In this document: piece by piece, positions 35,222-46,068 of the stretch | Layout: every line of letters begins with the position of its first letter | Position numbering within the stretch: position 1 is the stretch's first letter | Made by a program: the position numbers and the translations under genes | Notes under the pieces: generated by a model | Told to the model about the DNA's origin: nothing | Databases searched by the model: none | The model's input: only the letters and a program-made list of their open reading frames with translations | Source of the DNA: Gliomastix tumulicola | Taxonomy: Eukaryota > Ascomycota > Sordariomycetes > Hypocreales > Bionectriaceae | Reading direction: 5' to 3' | NCBI GenBank assembly: GCA_001599755.1 | Contig: BCHX01000007.1 | Location: 1,488,001-1,552,000, forward strand | Length of the DNA: 64,000 nt

Positions 35222-37356
35222 ATGAGCAGATCCAGCCTGTATGACGCATTACCGTCCGATAAATCCGTCAGACTGCTGCGGCTACACCCTGGTCAGGACA
35301 ACGAGGTGCTATCCTGCTCATTGCAGGTCTACAACGACTACGCCAGCGTACCTCAATACCATGCTCTCAGCTACTGCTGGGGGGACCCAAGCCTGCGTGC
35401 TGATGTAGTATGCAATGGTAGGGTGCACGCAGTGCCGAGAAGTCTCTACGCCGCTCTCTGTCAGCTCCGGACAAAACAATGCCTCATGGTCTGGGCAGAC
35501 GCCATTTGCATCGACCAGGATAACGTTTCCGAACGAAACCAGCAAGTCTCGATCATGGCGAATATCTATGGGCATGCGTCTAGCGTATTCATTTGGATTC
35601 CGCCTCAAGATGTACGCCCAGGAGAGGTCATCCCAATGATCCGGGCGTTGGCGGGGCGGATCCATGGGACCTGCGGTGGTGAGGATTCTTTGGACAGCTG
35701 GCTGCGTTCCGTTCCGTTAGATGACGACAAGGGAAGCTGGCTCAGCGATGCCCATGCGATCAACCCAAAGGACTTCCCCCTCGCGGCATGGCGCTCGCTC
35801 TGGCAATTCTACCAAGCGCCGTGGTTCTTTCGGGTCTGGGTGATCCAGGAAGTGCGGCAAGGCTCGGACGTTTCGCTGCTCTGCGGCAGTTCCGAGATTG
35901 AGTGGAATCTCGTGGCATTGACGGCGTCGTGGATATGGTTCATGACCACTCAGGATTCCACCTTTCACTGGAAGAGAGAGTTCTTCCCAGTGTATGACGG
36001 GTTCGTCAATGCGAATTTGATGTGGGATCAGACGCTCTCGACGAGAAGAGAGGCTCCGTTCCTGTCAGTCCTTCACTTGACCAGAGCGTTCCAGTCGACA
36101 GACCCAAGAGATAAGGTCTTTGCCATGCTACATCACCGCATTATCCGAGAAGCTTCAGATGAGCACGGGGTGATAACGAAGAGGACTTCACACCCGCAGC
36201 CAGAGAGTGTGAGTAGAGAGTGATTTCTTGGTAGAAGACTGACGACTGACCCGTCATGTTACTGACTTGGCATTCCCAGGTAACAGCCACTCATCTTGGC
36301 CTACAGGCCGATTACAACGTGAGCGTGTACGAAGCTTATCACGACGTAGCTTTGCAATCTATACAGCAGTACAATAGTCTGGAAGTGTTATGCTACGCTT
36401 GGCAAACTGCACGTTACAGCACCTCTTGGCCTTCTTGGGTGCCAAGATGGGATATCCCGAACAACCAGTCCGTTCCAGTGCTGCTGCCGTTTCTATACGA
36501 CGCAGCAGGAGGTCTTGATCCAGAGTACCATATAAACACTGCTAAGGACACCTTGACGGTTCGAGGACTCAGGATGGGCGCGATTACTGAAGCTAGCTTT
36601 GTCGTCAGATATCCGACAGTAGCTACTGCGGAGGGTGATAGCACTGTGAAGGAAAAGCTGATGGATCTAGCAACTTTCATCACCCAGGACCGTTGGCAGA
36701 GTGATCTGTCGAGCGACCGCAGAGCTACACGATCGCACCACGACCAGGAGGCATATTTCGCCAGTTTTGCATCCCACTTCTCCCGGATTCTCGAGGGTCA
36801 AAACGACGACTGCTACATCTCGCTCTACTCCGTCTGGTGCGAATGCTGCGAGCGATACGTTAGCACATGGGAGGGTGAAGCAGCCGCCGAACCGTGCAGC
36901 TTCTACCACTGCAGCATCTGCGACTTCGGCGATTTCGACCTCTGCACATCGTGCTACAACAAGGGGTCACGGTGCAAGGATGCTAGCCATACGCTGCAGA
37001 AGCTGGTGATTCCGAGCCTGTGGCTACCGCATTCCCCTGAGATAAGAAGCACGCTTCGAGAGCATGCGTCAAAGGGCCACCAGGGAGCGTTTCACCGGAC
37101 ACTTTCCCTGAGCTGCAGGAGGACTGCCTTCTTCACGATAGGCGGGAGTCGCAGGAATGGGACTGCGTCGTTGACTGTTGAGCCGGGAGATGAAGCCGTG
37201 GTGCTTTTCGGTTGCCGGGTGCCCTTTATACTGCGAAGATGTGGCTCGGCATATCGTTTAGTGAGTGACTGCTACATCCCTGGTTTGATGGACGGTGAGG
37301 CTGTGAGAATGTGGACGAACGGTGATCTACAAGCTGAAAAATTCGACATCAGATAG
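35222..37356 (+). CDS. HET-domain protein with C-terminal ZZ zinc finger
   Basis: Two exons, 35222-36208 and 36280-37356, giving 687 residues. The HET domain runs from about residue 46 (YHALSYCWGDP) through MVWADAICIDQDN and ASSVFIWIPPQD to FFRVWVIQEVRQ near 205, followed by STDPRDKVFAML. A ZZ-type zinc finger lies at about 516-566: WCECC, YHCSICDFGDFDLCTSC and then GSRC...H supply the Cys/His ligands. The usual HET C-terminal element follows (EPGDEAVVLFGCRVPFILRR, YRLVSDCYIPG). ZZ fingers bind peptides or protein partners, so this domain may receive the signal that triggers the HET domain (inference). The second acceptor could lie about 27 nt further downstream, shortening the joint. Start at 35222 was chosen over the ATG at 35162, whose lead is translated microsatellite. 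Confidence 0.87.
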
Positions 37357-38010
37357 GTGGTCAAATGGGCCACTGGATGGCCAACGGATGGTCAATGGAT
37401 GGTCAATGGATGGTCAACGGAATGGCATTACCCGGTCACGAATTGATGATTTAGTTGCATGGGATATTTACCTACAGATATGAATGTACCACTTACCCAT
37501 GTACACATAGTACTTTCATCAAGCATTATCTACTACAACCCCTGCAAGCCTCTTAAATTTGCTTTGGTTAGTAATTGACTACCCGCTGCTTCCTGCATCA
37601 ACACCCGGCGACACCTATTCAGATAGGCCTAAGTATGTGACCAAATCCTCGCATACTTCACGAGATGATCGATCGTGACGGCCACCGAGACGTCAGGTCC
37701 GCTTCAACACCCATCATCTATATACAGCGTCGGTTATACCATGCTCTATGGTAATAATGAGCGAGTCCAGTCATGTCGATAGTGCTACTGCGAAGGCGGC
37801 TTAGAATCTCCCCATGGTCCGGACTGCGAAGGCCTGTTCAGCGAACATGAAAAGCTGCGACCCATCCCTCATTGTGCTTCCAGGTGGTTCTATCTTTTAA
37901 TCATCAAAGAATACAGTATTCATTGCTTTGTAGTAGCCTTTCTATACAGGTCTAGCCTTTCTATGTGAGTGTACAATTCCGTCTAGTCAATGACATACAT
38001 GCCCGTAGAC
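37357..38010. other. Convergent intergenic region
   Basis: Spacer between the HET-ZZ and sugar transporter 3' ends. It begins with an 11-bp tandem repeat (listed separately) and is AT-rich afterwards. No gene seen. Confidence 0.5.
37375..37418. repeat. 11-bp tandem repeat, four units
   Basis: Four head-to-tail copies of GGATGG(t/c)CAA(t/c), starting 19 bp after the HET-ZZ stop codon. It probably lies in the 3' UTR. Confidence 0.9.
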
Positions 38011-39687
38011 TTAGACCTCCCTATCCACATGGTACGAAGCAGCAGCTTTCTCCTCCGAGTCATACGGGAGCTTCTCGTCTTGACGGCCATGGAGATTGTC
38101 GAACACGTGCGTCTTCCACTTCCTGACGGGAATGCGCTCGGTGAAGAATTGCGAGATCTCGACGCTCGTGCGCCCTGCCGTCTCACCGACGCAGAACCAC
38201 GTGTAGACGAGCGTCAGGCTAGTCGTCCCGGCGTACACGAAGCAGATCATAGGCCCCAGGCCCGCGTCGTAGTAGAGGTACGGGGCGGTGAAGGACAGGG
38301 CCCAGGTGACGAAGTAGAACACAACGATCGACGCGGACATGATCTTGTTCTGGTTCATACCGACGGCCATCTCACGGGCAATGGTGTAGGCCAAAGGACC
38401 AATACCGAAATTGTAGCCTAATTGTTGTTGTTGTTGTTAGGAGCGAAGCTTGTCAGGAGGAATTCGATGTCGACTTACCAATGATGACGAAGTAGGAGAA
38501 GATGACAATCACGTATTGTGCTGCCTTGGTAGGTGTTCCTTGGGTGCCAATACCGCCGATAACAATGAACGCGACCAGCATCATGCTATTGGTGATGAAG
38601 AGGTTGATACGGCGAGACACCTTGTTACCCGTGATGACGGACGCGCCGACGGCAAAGATTTGCAGGATGTTGGTAATGAGCTGGATGAGGAAAGGGTCCT
38701 TGATGCCGATCGCGGCGGCAAAGACGACGCCGTAGACGTAGAAGAACAGGATGCCGCACACCTGGGAGCAGACCATGGCGCCGCAGGAGTAGAAGAGCTT
38801 CCGGCGTTCGATGGGGTCGACGAAGAGAGACTTCCAGGAGGAACCCTCCGCGTGCTGCTCCTCGACGGCCTTGATCTCCTCGAAATGCTGGACGTCCTCG
38901 GTCGGGTCGTAGTCGGACTTGTCCTTGTTGATGCGGCGCAGAGAGTTCTCGGCGTCGGTCGTGCGGCTCTTCAGCACATACCACAGCGGGCTTTCCGGGA
39001 TGAAGGGGAGGCCGATGAACATCATCAGTGGGAGCACGATGAGGCCGCCCATCGGGATCTTGTAGGAGAGCGAGTTGTCGATACCCTCAGTGCCTTGGGT
39101 AATGGCAGAGGCCACCAGCTGGGCAATAGATTGCAGGACTAGGGATTGTGAGTATGTGCGTTCATCCGGATGGAAGAGAAGAAAGTGCTAGGAGACTTAC
39201 ATTGGAACATCATCAGCGCCGGTCCACGAATGGCCACCGGTGCCACCTCGCCAATGTACAGCAGAGTTGTAACAGTGAACTGGCCAACGCCAAGACCCAT
39301 GACAACACGTCCAACAACAATGACAGCCTCGTGGTTGGTGTCGGCAACCTGCGCAATGCCGCCGAGCAGGATGCAGCCAGAAGCAATCCAGAAGACCATC
39401 TTGCGGCCCCATCGGTCGTTGATTGGCGATGCGATAAGAGCACCAAACAGGTCGCCAATGTAGATGGAGGATGCCGTCAAGGACTGGAAGGATGAGGGCA
39501 ACTGCTTGTTGCCGTCTGCGTCGTAGTGGGTTCCGTAATGGTTCTTAAACTCCTGCATGGCCAGAACACCGTTATAGTAGGTGTTATCGTAGCCATAGCA
39601 GAGTGCTCCGATTGAGGCAATCGCACAGAAGAAGATTGCCCACTTGTGCGGTCTCCAGTCAAACTGCATAGACTTCATAAGACCCAT
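38011..39687 (-). CDS. MFS sugar transporter (sugar porter family)
   Basis: Three exons on the minus strand: 39687-39201, 39138-38479, 38417-38011, giving 517 residues. Sugar-porter hallmarks are visible in order: an N-terminal first span with CYGYDNTYYNGVLAM, DRWGRK after span 2, GRVVMGLGVG, PESPLWYVLKS before the central loop, and ETAGRT near the C-terminus (a variant of PETKGRT). Twelve spans are consistent with the hydrophobic pattern. It should take up a hexose or disaccharide by proton symport at the plasma membrane; the substrate cannot be told. It is divergent from a regulator gene, and their shared promoter holds four CreA-like sites, which suggests glucose repression. Confidence 0.9.
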
Positions 39688-40281
39688 GGCGAAGACGATG
39701 GCTTGACTTTATGCAAGTCAAGTTGAGAAAGGTAGTAAGTAAGTAGTAGGAATAAGTCTGACGCTCAGAAAGGAAGCTGCCGTTATCTCAACGGTCAGTG
39801 GTGAATGAATCTGGAGAAATCCTGGAGAATTCCTGGAGAAGGTTACAATCTGGGGATGCGAAATCTATTATACAGAGTTCTCCCAGACAAAAAGTCGTGC
39901 ATTGCTGAAAGCGGGAATGTCCGCAGGCGCGGGCGGAAACTGCCTGAAGCGGCAAACCGCGAAGTTGTCGCCCCGACACGCGGCAAGTCTGGGCGGATCC
40001 GTGGAGAACAATGACCGAAGAACCGCCGCGAGCGAGCCCGACACCATCCAATGGTCTGGCAGCGGCCTCATGCCATCGTGTACTAGTGTCGTTAAGTTTC
40101 GGTGTAGTCCGTAGGGTCGACAGTGGCCCGAATCAGCCCGATCCATGTGCCCGAAACGTTTGAGCCGCCCCAGAGGTCATGCGGCCTTCCGTGCCAAAGT
40201 CACGCAAGCTATGGGGTTCTCTGGCTTCAACGCATCGCCGTGGCCGACGCGCGCTGAGGTCGGAGATTCCCTCTTTCTGCC
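39688..40281. promoter_or_regulatory. Divergent promoter region, transporter and regulator
   Basis: A 594-bp spacer between divergent starts. A cluster of four SYGGRG (CreA/Cre1-type) sequences is listed separately. TATTATA near 39868-39874 is a possible TATA-like element. Confidence 0.55.
39811..39855 (+). promoter_or_regulatory. Cluster of four CreA-type SYGGRG sites
   Basis: CTGGAG occurs at 39811, 39822 and 39833, and CTGGGG at 39850. The first three form an 11-bp direct repeat, about one helical turn apart. They lie 124-168 bp upstream of the transporter start. SYGGRG is the established binding consensus of the fungal carbon catabolite repressor. Confidence 0.6.
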
Positions 40282-42460
40282 ATGTTGAAGTTCGTGGCCG
40301 ACAACGTCGGGGGTGCGGGGACGAAGCGAAAACTGACTCCGGGGCCGTGCGAGTCGTGCAAGCGACGTCACGTAAGTGGTCTAGGCCCCCAGACGGAACC
40401 GAACAGTTCTTTTCAGGTCGTTCGAGCCCCTGACTTGTGTGTGTCCAGAAACGCTGCTTCCACGGAGACCAGTCGGAGCGGGCGAGCTCGCGTGCAGCAT
40501 CGCCTGGCGTGCCATCATCGGACGCGCCGCCTCAGCAGAAGTCTACCGATGCGTCGAGCTGGCCTCAGCCTGACGCGGAGACGCAAGATGCCGCGAGTTC
40601 CGCCGTTGTCTCTATGCGGGCACCGCGGCGCCCGCTCGCCGCCATGGACTCGAGATCACGGCCTGCTGGCGATGCTCGCGTGCGCTTCGTTGCCAACCTA
40701 AGCCCGGAATCCGCCTTCATCATCAACAACCATCGCCTGCAAGGCACCGATAGCGTCTCTAGACATGGCATCGGTCTGTGGCTCGGCCAGGACGAGGAAG
40801 TCACCGAGGAGGCCGCGTCCGCCAACGACCAGAGGGTCTTGAGTGTGCCCACGCAAGTGCTGGATGGCCTCTCCGGCCAGACCTTGCTGCTGTCGGTCCT
40901 CCGCCCTGCGCTGAGGCGTGAGTGCCTCGCGGTCATCCCCCCAGACTATGAACTCGGGTTGCTCTCTGATCTGTTCTATGCCAAAATAGACCCGATATTC
41001 CCACTCCTGAAGGACGAGCCCTGGGAGAAGCACGGCGCCATCGAGACCGTCACCCTCAAGCAATGTATCTGCCTGGTAGCTTCATCCGATCCGGCGATGC
41101 GACCGCATCTACGGCTACCGCACAGTGACGCGGTCCTGTCGCAGCTCGAGTTCCGGGCTCGCATGGCTGCGGCAGTGAAGCAGACCTTGGACCTCGGCTT
41201 CATCGCCGACAAGATCGTGCTCCTGCAAGTCTGCACATTGATGTCCATGTATACTGACGACGAAGGCTTTGGCGTGCTGTCGACGCACTACTGCGCCCAG
41301 GCGATCCTGTACGAACAGACGCTTGGATTCCATGTCGGCTGGCCAGACGGCAGGGCCGGCGGCGAGCGTTCTCGCCGCATCTTCTGGTGCGTCTGGGTCC
41401 TGGACCGACTCAACGCAGCGACAAACGGCCGGCCGACCGTCATCCACAGACGCGACGCGGACAAGAAGGTCATGGACTCCATCCGCGACCAGCCACCCCC
41501 TTTCAAGCTCCTCATACACATAGCGCAGGTCCTTGACTACACCATATCACTCTACCGCCCCTACGCCAATGCATCGGCCCAGAAAAAGAACCCCGACACA
41601 TTTGAAGACCTTATTGAGATGGCGTCGGCGCAGAATCTGAGCAGCAGCTTATTAGGTAATCCCCTGGCTGTGTGGCCCTTCTACTACTACGCACATCGAG
41701 ACTGACGGGTGAAATAGCCTCCCTTGAACTCTTCTACCTGTCCGCCGTGATTCTGCAAGACCGATCGTCCGAGAACCAGTCCAGCTCCGAACTCCAACAA
41801 TTCTATGCGACGCGAATAGTGGCGACTGCATCGGGGGAAAGCATCTCGTCGCTCATCTACTGGCCTATTCTTCCGTATGCGGTAACCGTGGCCTCCTCGG
41901 TCGCATACAGGAGCCTACGAAGAAGCACCACGCCCTACAGTCGACGACGTGCATTCACGCTCTTCCAAGACACATGCAAAATCCTCGACGACCTCGGCAA
42001 GACGTTTCTTCCTGCGCGGGCCATGGCACGGCTGGCCAGGGACACGATGCAGGGAGTCGGGCGGGCAGCCGAACGGATAAGGAGAGACAGCATCAAGAAC
42101 ACAAACATCGCAGAGGACTCTGCGACGGCGGCGGCGGCGGTGGCGGCGGCGGCTGCAGAGGCTACTGTCGATGAAAGCACCCAGGAGCCACGGGATCCCA
42201 GCCAGACACAGTCCGCACAAGACTCTAGACCGCCGCAGCCGCTCGGGGCGGCGTCTGCAGGCTCCCCGGCCCTTTACGACCAATTCGGACCGGATTCCTT
42301 CGGCGGACATACTGGTGATGCCGAGATCTTTGGTAACTTTGACCCGAGCTTCGATCTCGGCCGGGCCGATGCCATCTTTTCGGCCAATCTCGACCTAAGC
42401 ATGCCGTATTTCGCAGAGGACTGGCCTGTATCTGGGCAATACACTGGGGATGTGGGTTAG
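40282..42460 (+). CDS. Fungal_trans regulator with an incomplete Zn2Cys6 motif
   Basis: Three exons: 40282-40371, 40449-41655, 41718-42460, giving 679 residues. Exon 1 joined to exon 2 gives PGPCESCKRRHKRCFHGD, which is the first half of a GAL4-type cluster (C23, C26, C33) with its basic stretch. No CxxC pair follows in the next hundred residues, so the second half of the Zn2Cys6 motif is absent. The middle region is a fungal_trans (middle homology) domain: FYAKIDPIFPLL, DLGFIADKIVLLQVCTLMSM, then RRIFWCVWVLDRLNAATNGRP. A GCG-rich Ala run and an acidic, aromatic C-terminus could be the activation region. Likely a nuclear regulator of the divergent sugar transporter and other sugar genes (inference). 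Confidence 0.85.
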
Positions 42461-42803
42461 GACTGGTCTGGCTGGCCCTGACGGGGCCAGCCATGTCAAG
42501 TCTCGGGAAGATATGCTCACGCACATGAGATGCGGGCCACATGATGGGCTCAGCAGCTGTACCAAGGGCACGTCTGTACTCTTTCGGAGTACGCGGTATT
42601 CGTTCCCGGGTCGCGGCCGCTGCTCATTTGGATCCAGTTGCTGTGACTAACGTCAGTAAGCGACGATGTGATGCAATTGTGATCAAAATTTGGCAACATC
42701 GAGCCCTGCCTCCGCCCGGTAGTCGCTGTCACTGTTGAAGACGAAGGGGGTTCTCTTGCATTGAGTTCCTCATGTTCATTCTGGCGTCCAGCAGAACCAA
42801 TCA
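42461..42803. other. Convergent intergenic region with decayed Hsp70-like sequence
   Basis: Spacer after the truncated Hsp70-like gene. Just before 42804 a different minus-strand frame reads MPNTVKVVVIGSAG, faintly like the continuation expected of an Hsp70 ATPase domain, but it soon loses likeness. Nothing else seen. Confidence 0.35.
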
Positions 42804-43350
42804 CTACGACTTTGACGGTGTTGGGCATGCCGCCGGGCAGGTGGTCAGACGCTTCGCGCGCAGGGTCTTCTCCCACAACAGCTCCAGGTAGTCCAGCACA
42901 ATCAAGGCATCGTCTGCACCACCGTGTCCCGCGGTCTCATTGACATATCTCCACATGGCCTCCTGTTCCTCAGACCCATCTTCCCAAAGACTCTGCTTGG
43001 GCAGTAGAAGCTTGAAGTTTCTGATGGGTGTCTTGGACGGAGGAATCGCCATCCCAGGCTCCAGCAGTTGACGTGGAGAAGCATCGCGACCAGACAAACA
43101 CACCGTAGGGGACTTATCGCCGCATTTGAAGTCGGTCAAGGTTGCGTCTCCGTTGTGGTGAACGGCACAAGAATCGTATTGAATCCAAGACACGCAGGAG
43201 TGCCTGTGACACGCCTCAGTTAGTCGGCCCATACCCAAAATGATCAGCCGACCAAACTCACGTAGCCCCAAAGTCGATGCCGATGACGAGCACGGCAGTG
43301 GCCTTGCAGGACTCGCAAGATGAACTGCCACCCTCCAGCCCAGTCATCAT
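42804..43350 (-). pseudogene. Truncated Hsp70-like (actin-like ATPase) gene
   Basis: Two exons on the minus strand, 43350-43262 and 43203-42804, giving 162 residues. The phosphate-1 motif of Hsp70/actin ATPases is formed across the splice: VIGIDFGATHSCVSWIQ (compare the family GIDFGTT-S). Next come PSKTPIRNFKLLL and LDYLELLWEKTL, as in the divergent fungal Hsp70-like proteins. The frame then ends at 42804, where a full nucleotide-binding domain would continue for more than 200 residues; the phosphate-2, adenosine and hinge motifs are missing. An upstream in-frame ATG at 43512 gives no family match. It is either a fragment left by deletion or a gene whose remaining exons have decayed. It probably has no ATPase activity. 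Confidence 0.6.
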
Positions 43351-44011
43351 GATGCGGGCGTCGTAAATTTGGCTGGCGGAGGCGAGTTCTATCAGAGCCT
43401 CGGCGGCAGAGATGGCTGGTGGTGGATGAGGATGCGAGAAGAGAAGAAAAGGCCGGATCGTGCCTGAGAGGATATACGCAGATGGAGAATAACGAAGTTG
43501 GGAGTAAAGCAAAAACAGAAGATGGCAGAGGAGTGAATGCTATGTCCAAGCTGCAGGGTAGGCAAACTGGTTTGGCTCGCCTCACTGGGCGAGAGTGAAC
43601 AAGTCACGGCTTGCAGCCCTGCCTGACCGCTCCCGGCGTTGATATTACAGACTACCATGTGAACGCCCCTAGAAGGGTTGTCCACACAATGTGACCTTGT
43701 GTGAATTTTTGTCACTTCTTGTCATGTCATCGTCATGAGCAGCGATTCACGGATGGCGAGCAAGGGCGCCACGGTATTGCTCTGTGTGCGCATGGCATGA
43801 TAGGTCTGTGCAACAGAGGGCTGAGTGTCACAAAGGGTGGGAACGTGATGCTTTGTTTGACTTGCCCTTCCATTCCCCTTCTTTCTCCATCCCACGCTCA
43901 GGTCGCAGTCGACGCTACAGCGGCATGCTCCTTCTCGGACTTGATATCGCATTTTGATCCCCTCTCTACCCAAGCCATCCAGCGCGCGCATTCCTTCAAG
44001 CCACATCAACG
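43351..44011. other. Divergent intergenic region
   Basis: Spacer between the Hsp70-like fragment and the coiled-coil protein gene. It holds the promoter of the latter; a pyrimidine-rich tract is at about 43866-43895. No gene recognised. Confidence 0.45.
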
Positions 44012-45614
44012 ATGCCTCGTGGGAAGAGAGCCCCCCGGCCCAAGACTTCCACAACGCCAATCCCCTCCGACGACGAGCCCGCCTGTAGCGATGCAGGGGT
44101 GTCTCCTAAGCGGCCCCGAGCCTGGCGGGACGAAACCCCGTGTCCCTCGTCCCCGTCGAAGCGTCGAATGACGTCTATTCCCGAGCCTGAACCGTCGGGC
44201 TTGGAGCTCAAGATTACCTCTCTCCAGTCCAAGCACGAGGCGCTCGAGGCAGAGCTTGCTGCACTCCAGGACCGACTCATCACTGTGGAATCGCGACTCC
44301 CTCCAACTGAAAACAAGACAGCTCCCGTCAGCGTTGGCGATACTCCAAAGGCCCTCGCCGTTGGCCAACCAGTCAAGAACGAAGACGAAGACGAAGAGGA
44401 AGACGAAGACGAATCTGCTGCTGCCACCGACCCGAACGCGTCCGACCAAGCGAGCCGCCGCCAGGCGATCAAACGCACACCAGCCGACATCTTCAGGTCC
44501 GTGGGACGAGAACCCGAACAGGTCCGCCGGTGGAATCATATGTTCCTGTTTGGCGACCAAGGACCCGAGTACTTCTCCGAAGTCCAGTGGCCGCAGTTGA
44601 GGAGCCAGGTGATCGGTTTCTGCGCAGACGCCTTCCCCCGTTACCTACCTCTGGACCGGATAAAGAGCGGCGACAAGGCTTGGATGGAATCGTGGGCCCC
44701 CCAATACGAGGAGTATGTGCGCAAGTACAACGGTGGTCAGAGGATCTACACGTTCTACGAAGCCTGCGTCTGGCGGATTCTGTGCGAGGAGCTGTTCTCG
44801 AATCACTGCGCTGGGAAGTGGCGCAAAGGGGCCTGGGCAGATTTCGGATCTGTCCTCCGTCATTTGCTACGTAAGTGAAGTATCCTTCCGCCGTCTCGTT
44901 GCCTCTGTTCCTTTTCTTCTCCCATGAAGATTCAGTCCCTTCGAGTGAGGCCGAGATTGGTCGCTACAGTTAGGAGTTCCATTCTGACCCAAGTTCTGAC
45001 CGAGTTTCGATGTAGCGGACGTCAAGCCGAACGACAACGAATTCACCATCACCTTCTTTCACTGGAAGCGCAACACTGTCCGTATGCTGCACATGTCCGA
45101 CACCCGCGGGCACTGTGATCGAGAGCGTCTCAGGGCCGTCGTCTATAACCGCGTCAAGGTCATGATCCGCCGCCCTGAGAGTCGGGAGGAATCTGCGCTG
45201 GTAGAGGAAGGACTCCTGAGTCTCGTGGACTACGCGATCGACGTCGATCTGCACATGCTAGCGTCGCTGCAGAACGTCGCCGTCAGCATGGCCGACCCCG
45301 AGACGGACAAGTCGCACGGCTTCACATATCACGAGGCGTCTTCCTCCTCCATGGCCCACGCCCATACCAGGTTCCCCGGTGAGCCAGCCCACGACGGCCG
45401 CCCCGTGGCTTTCATCGCCGCGCCCCTCGTGCGGCGCCACGGGCGGCTTCGCACGAGCCACAGAACCGGCGCTGGCCTTCTGGAAAACTTCTTGACGAGT
45501 GTCTACGCGTGCGACTACCACGTCGGCGAGGTCATGTGCCCCATGCGCGTCATGCTTGAGTTTGCGCCCGAGGAGAAGCCGAGCACTCCTTGGCTCCTCG
45601 GTCGACCAGGTTGA
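44012..45614 (+). CDS. Fungal protein of unknown function with coiled coil (485 aa)
   Basis: Two exons, 44012-44870 and 45016-45614. The N-terminus is basic and Pro/Ser-rich with likely nuclear-localisation stretches (SPKRPRAW, SPSKRRM). A heptad-like segment at about 68-95 (LELKITSLQSKHEALEAELA) predicts a short coiled coil. A strongly acidic stretch of Glu/Asp (about 125-145) follows. The C-terminal two thirds read as a globular domain (WNHMFLFGDQGPEYFSEVQW, IYTFYEACVWRILCEELFS, FHWKRNTVRMLHMS). I do not recognise a family; proteins with this layout are common in filamentous fungi and are often polymorphic. A nuclear role is possible on the basis of charge only. Confidence 0.7.
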
Positions 45615-46068
45615 GAGTGTCACCGGTGCTGATGCGGCCTGCGTGAGCATACAATGGGCGATGCATGGAAGCGGCCGAAGGCTAGCTAGAGAGTGTGCGC
45701 GGGGAGGGCTCAGTGCTTTCGATGGGGGGCTCAAAGGATACCGTACCAGTCGACTTGACGTGGCCTCAGCTTGTGAATGCGAGTCAGTAGGATCCTGGAC
45801 TCTCTTGCGCAGGCCCACCATGGCTGAGATACTCCTGTAGACTGCCGTTGTGGTGGTGGTTGAGGTGGCTGGTTACATATTGGCTTTCCCTGCCTCACAG
45901 ATCTTTTATGACACTACCTTAGCTACTATTTCTCTTGAACTCTCGCCCTTCACCTGGTGAACTCGTATCCTCTCCATACACCCCAATGCCGATCCCTCAC
46001 TCTGGTTCAATCTTCTTGATCTACGCAGACTACAGACACACACAATGCGCGACAACATCTGACAAATC
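45615..46068. other. Intergenic region
   Basis: Spacer between two plus-strand genes. Nothing recognised. Confidence 0.45.

Noticed and set aside
38450..39142. 230-codon plus-strand frame
   Set aside because: Antisense of the sugar transporter; Asp/Glu/Val-rich shadow of hydrophobic codons.
40410..40430. GTTCGAGCC, tRNA B-box-like, in the regulator intron
   Set aside because: No acceptor stem or A-box could be folded around it.
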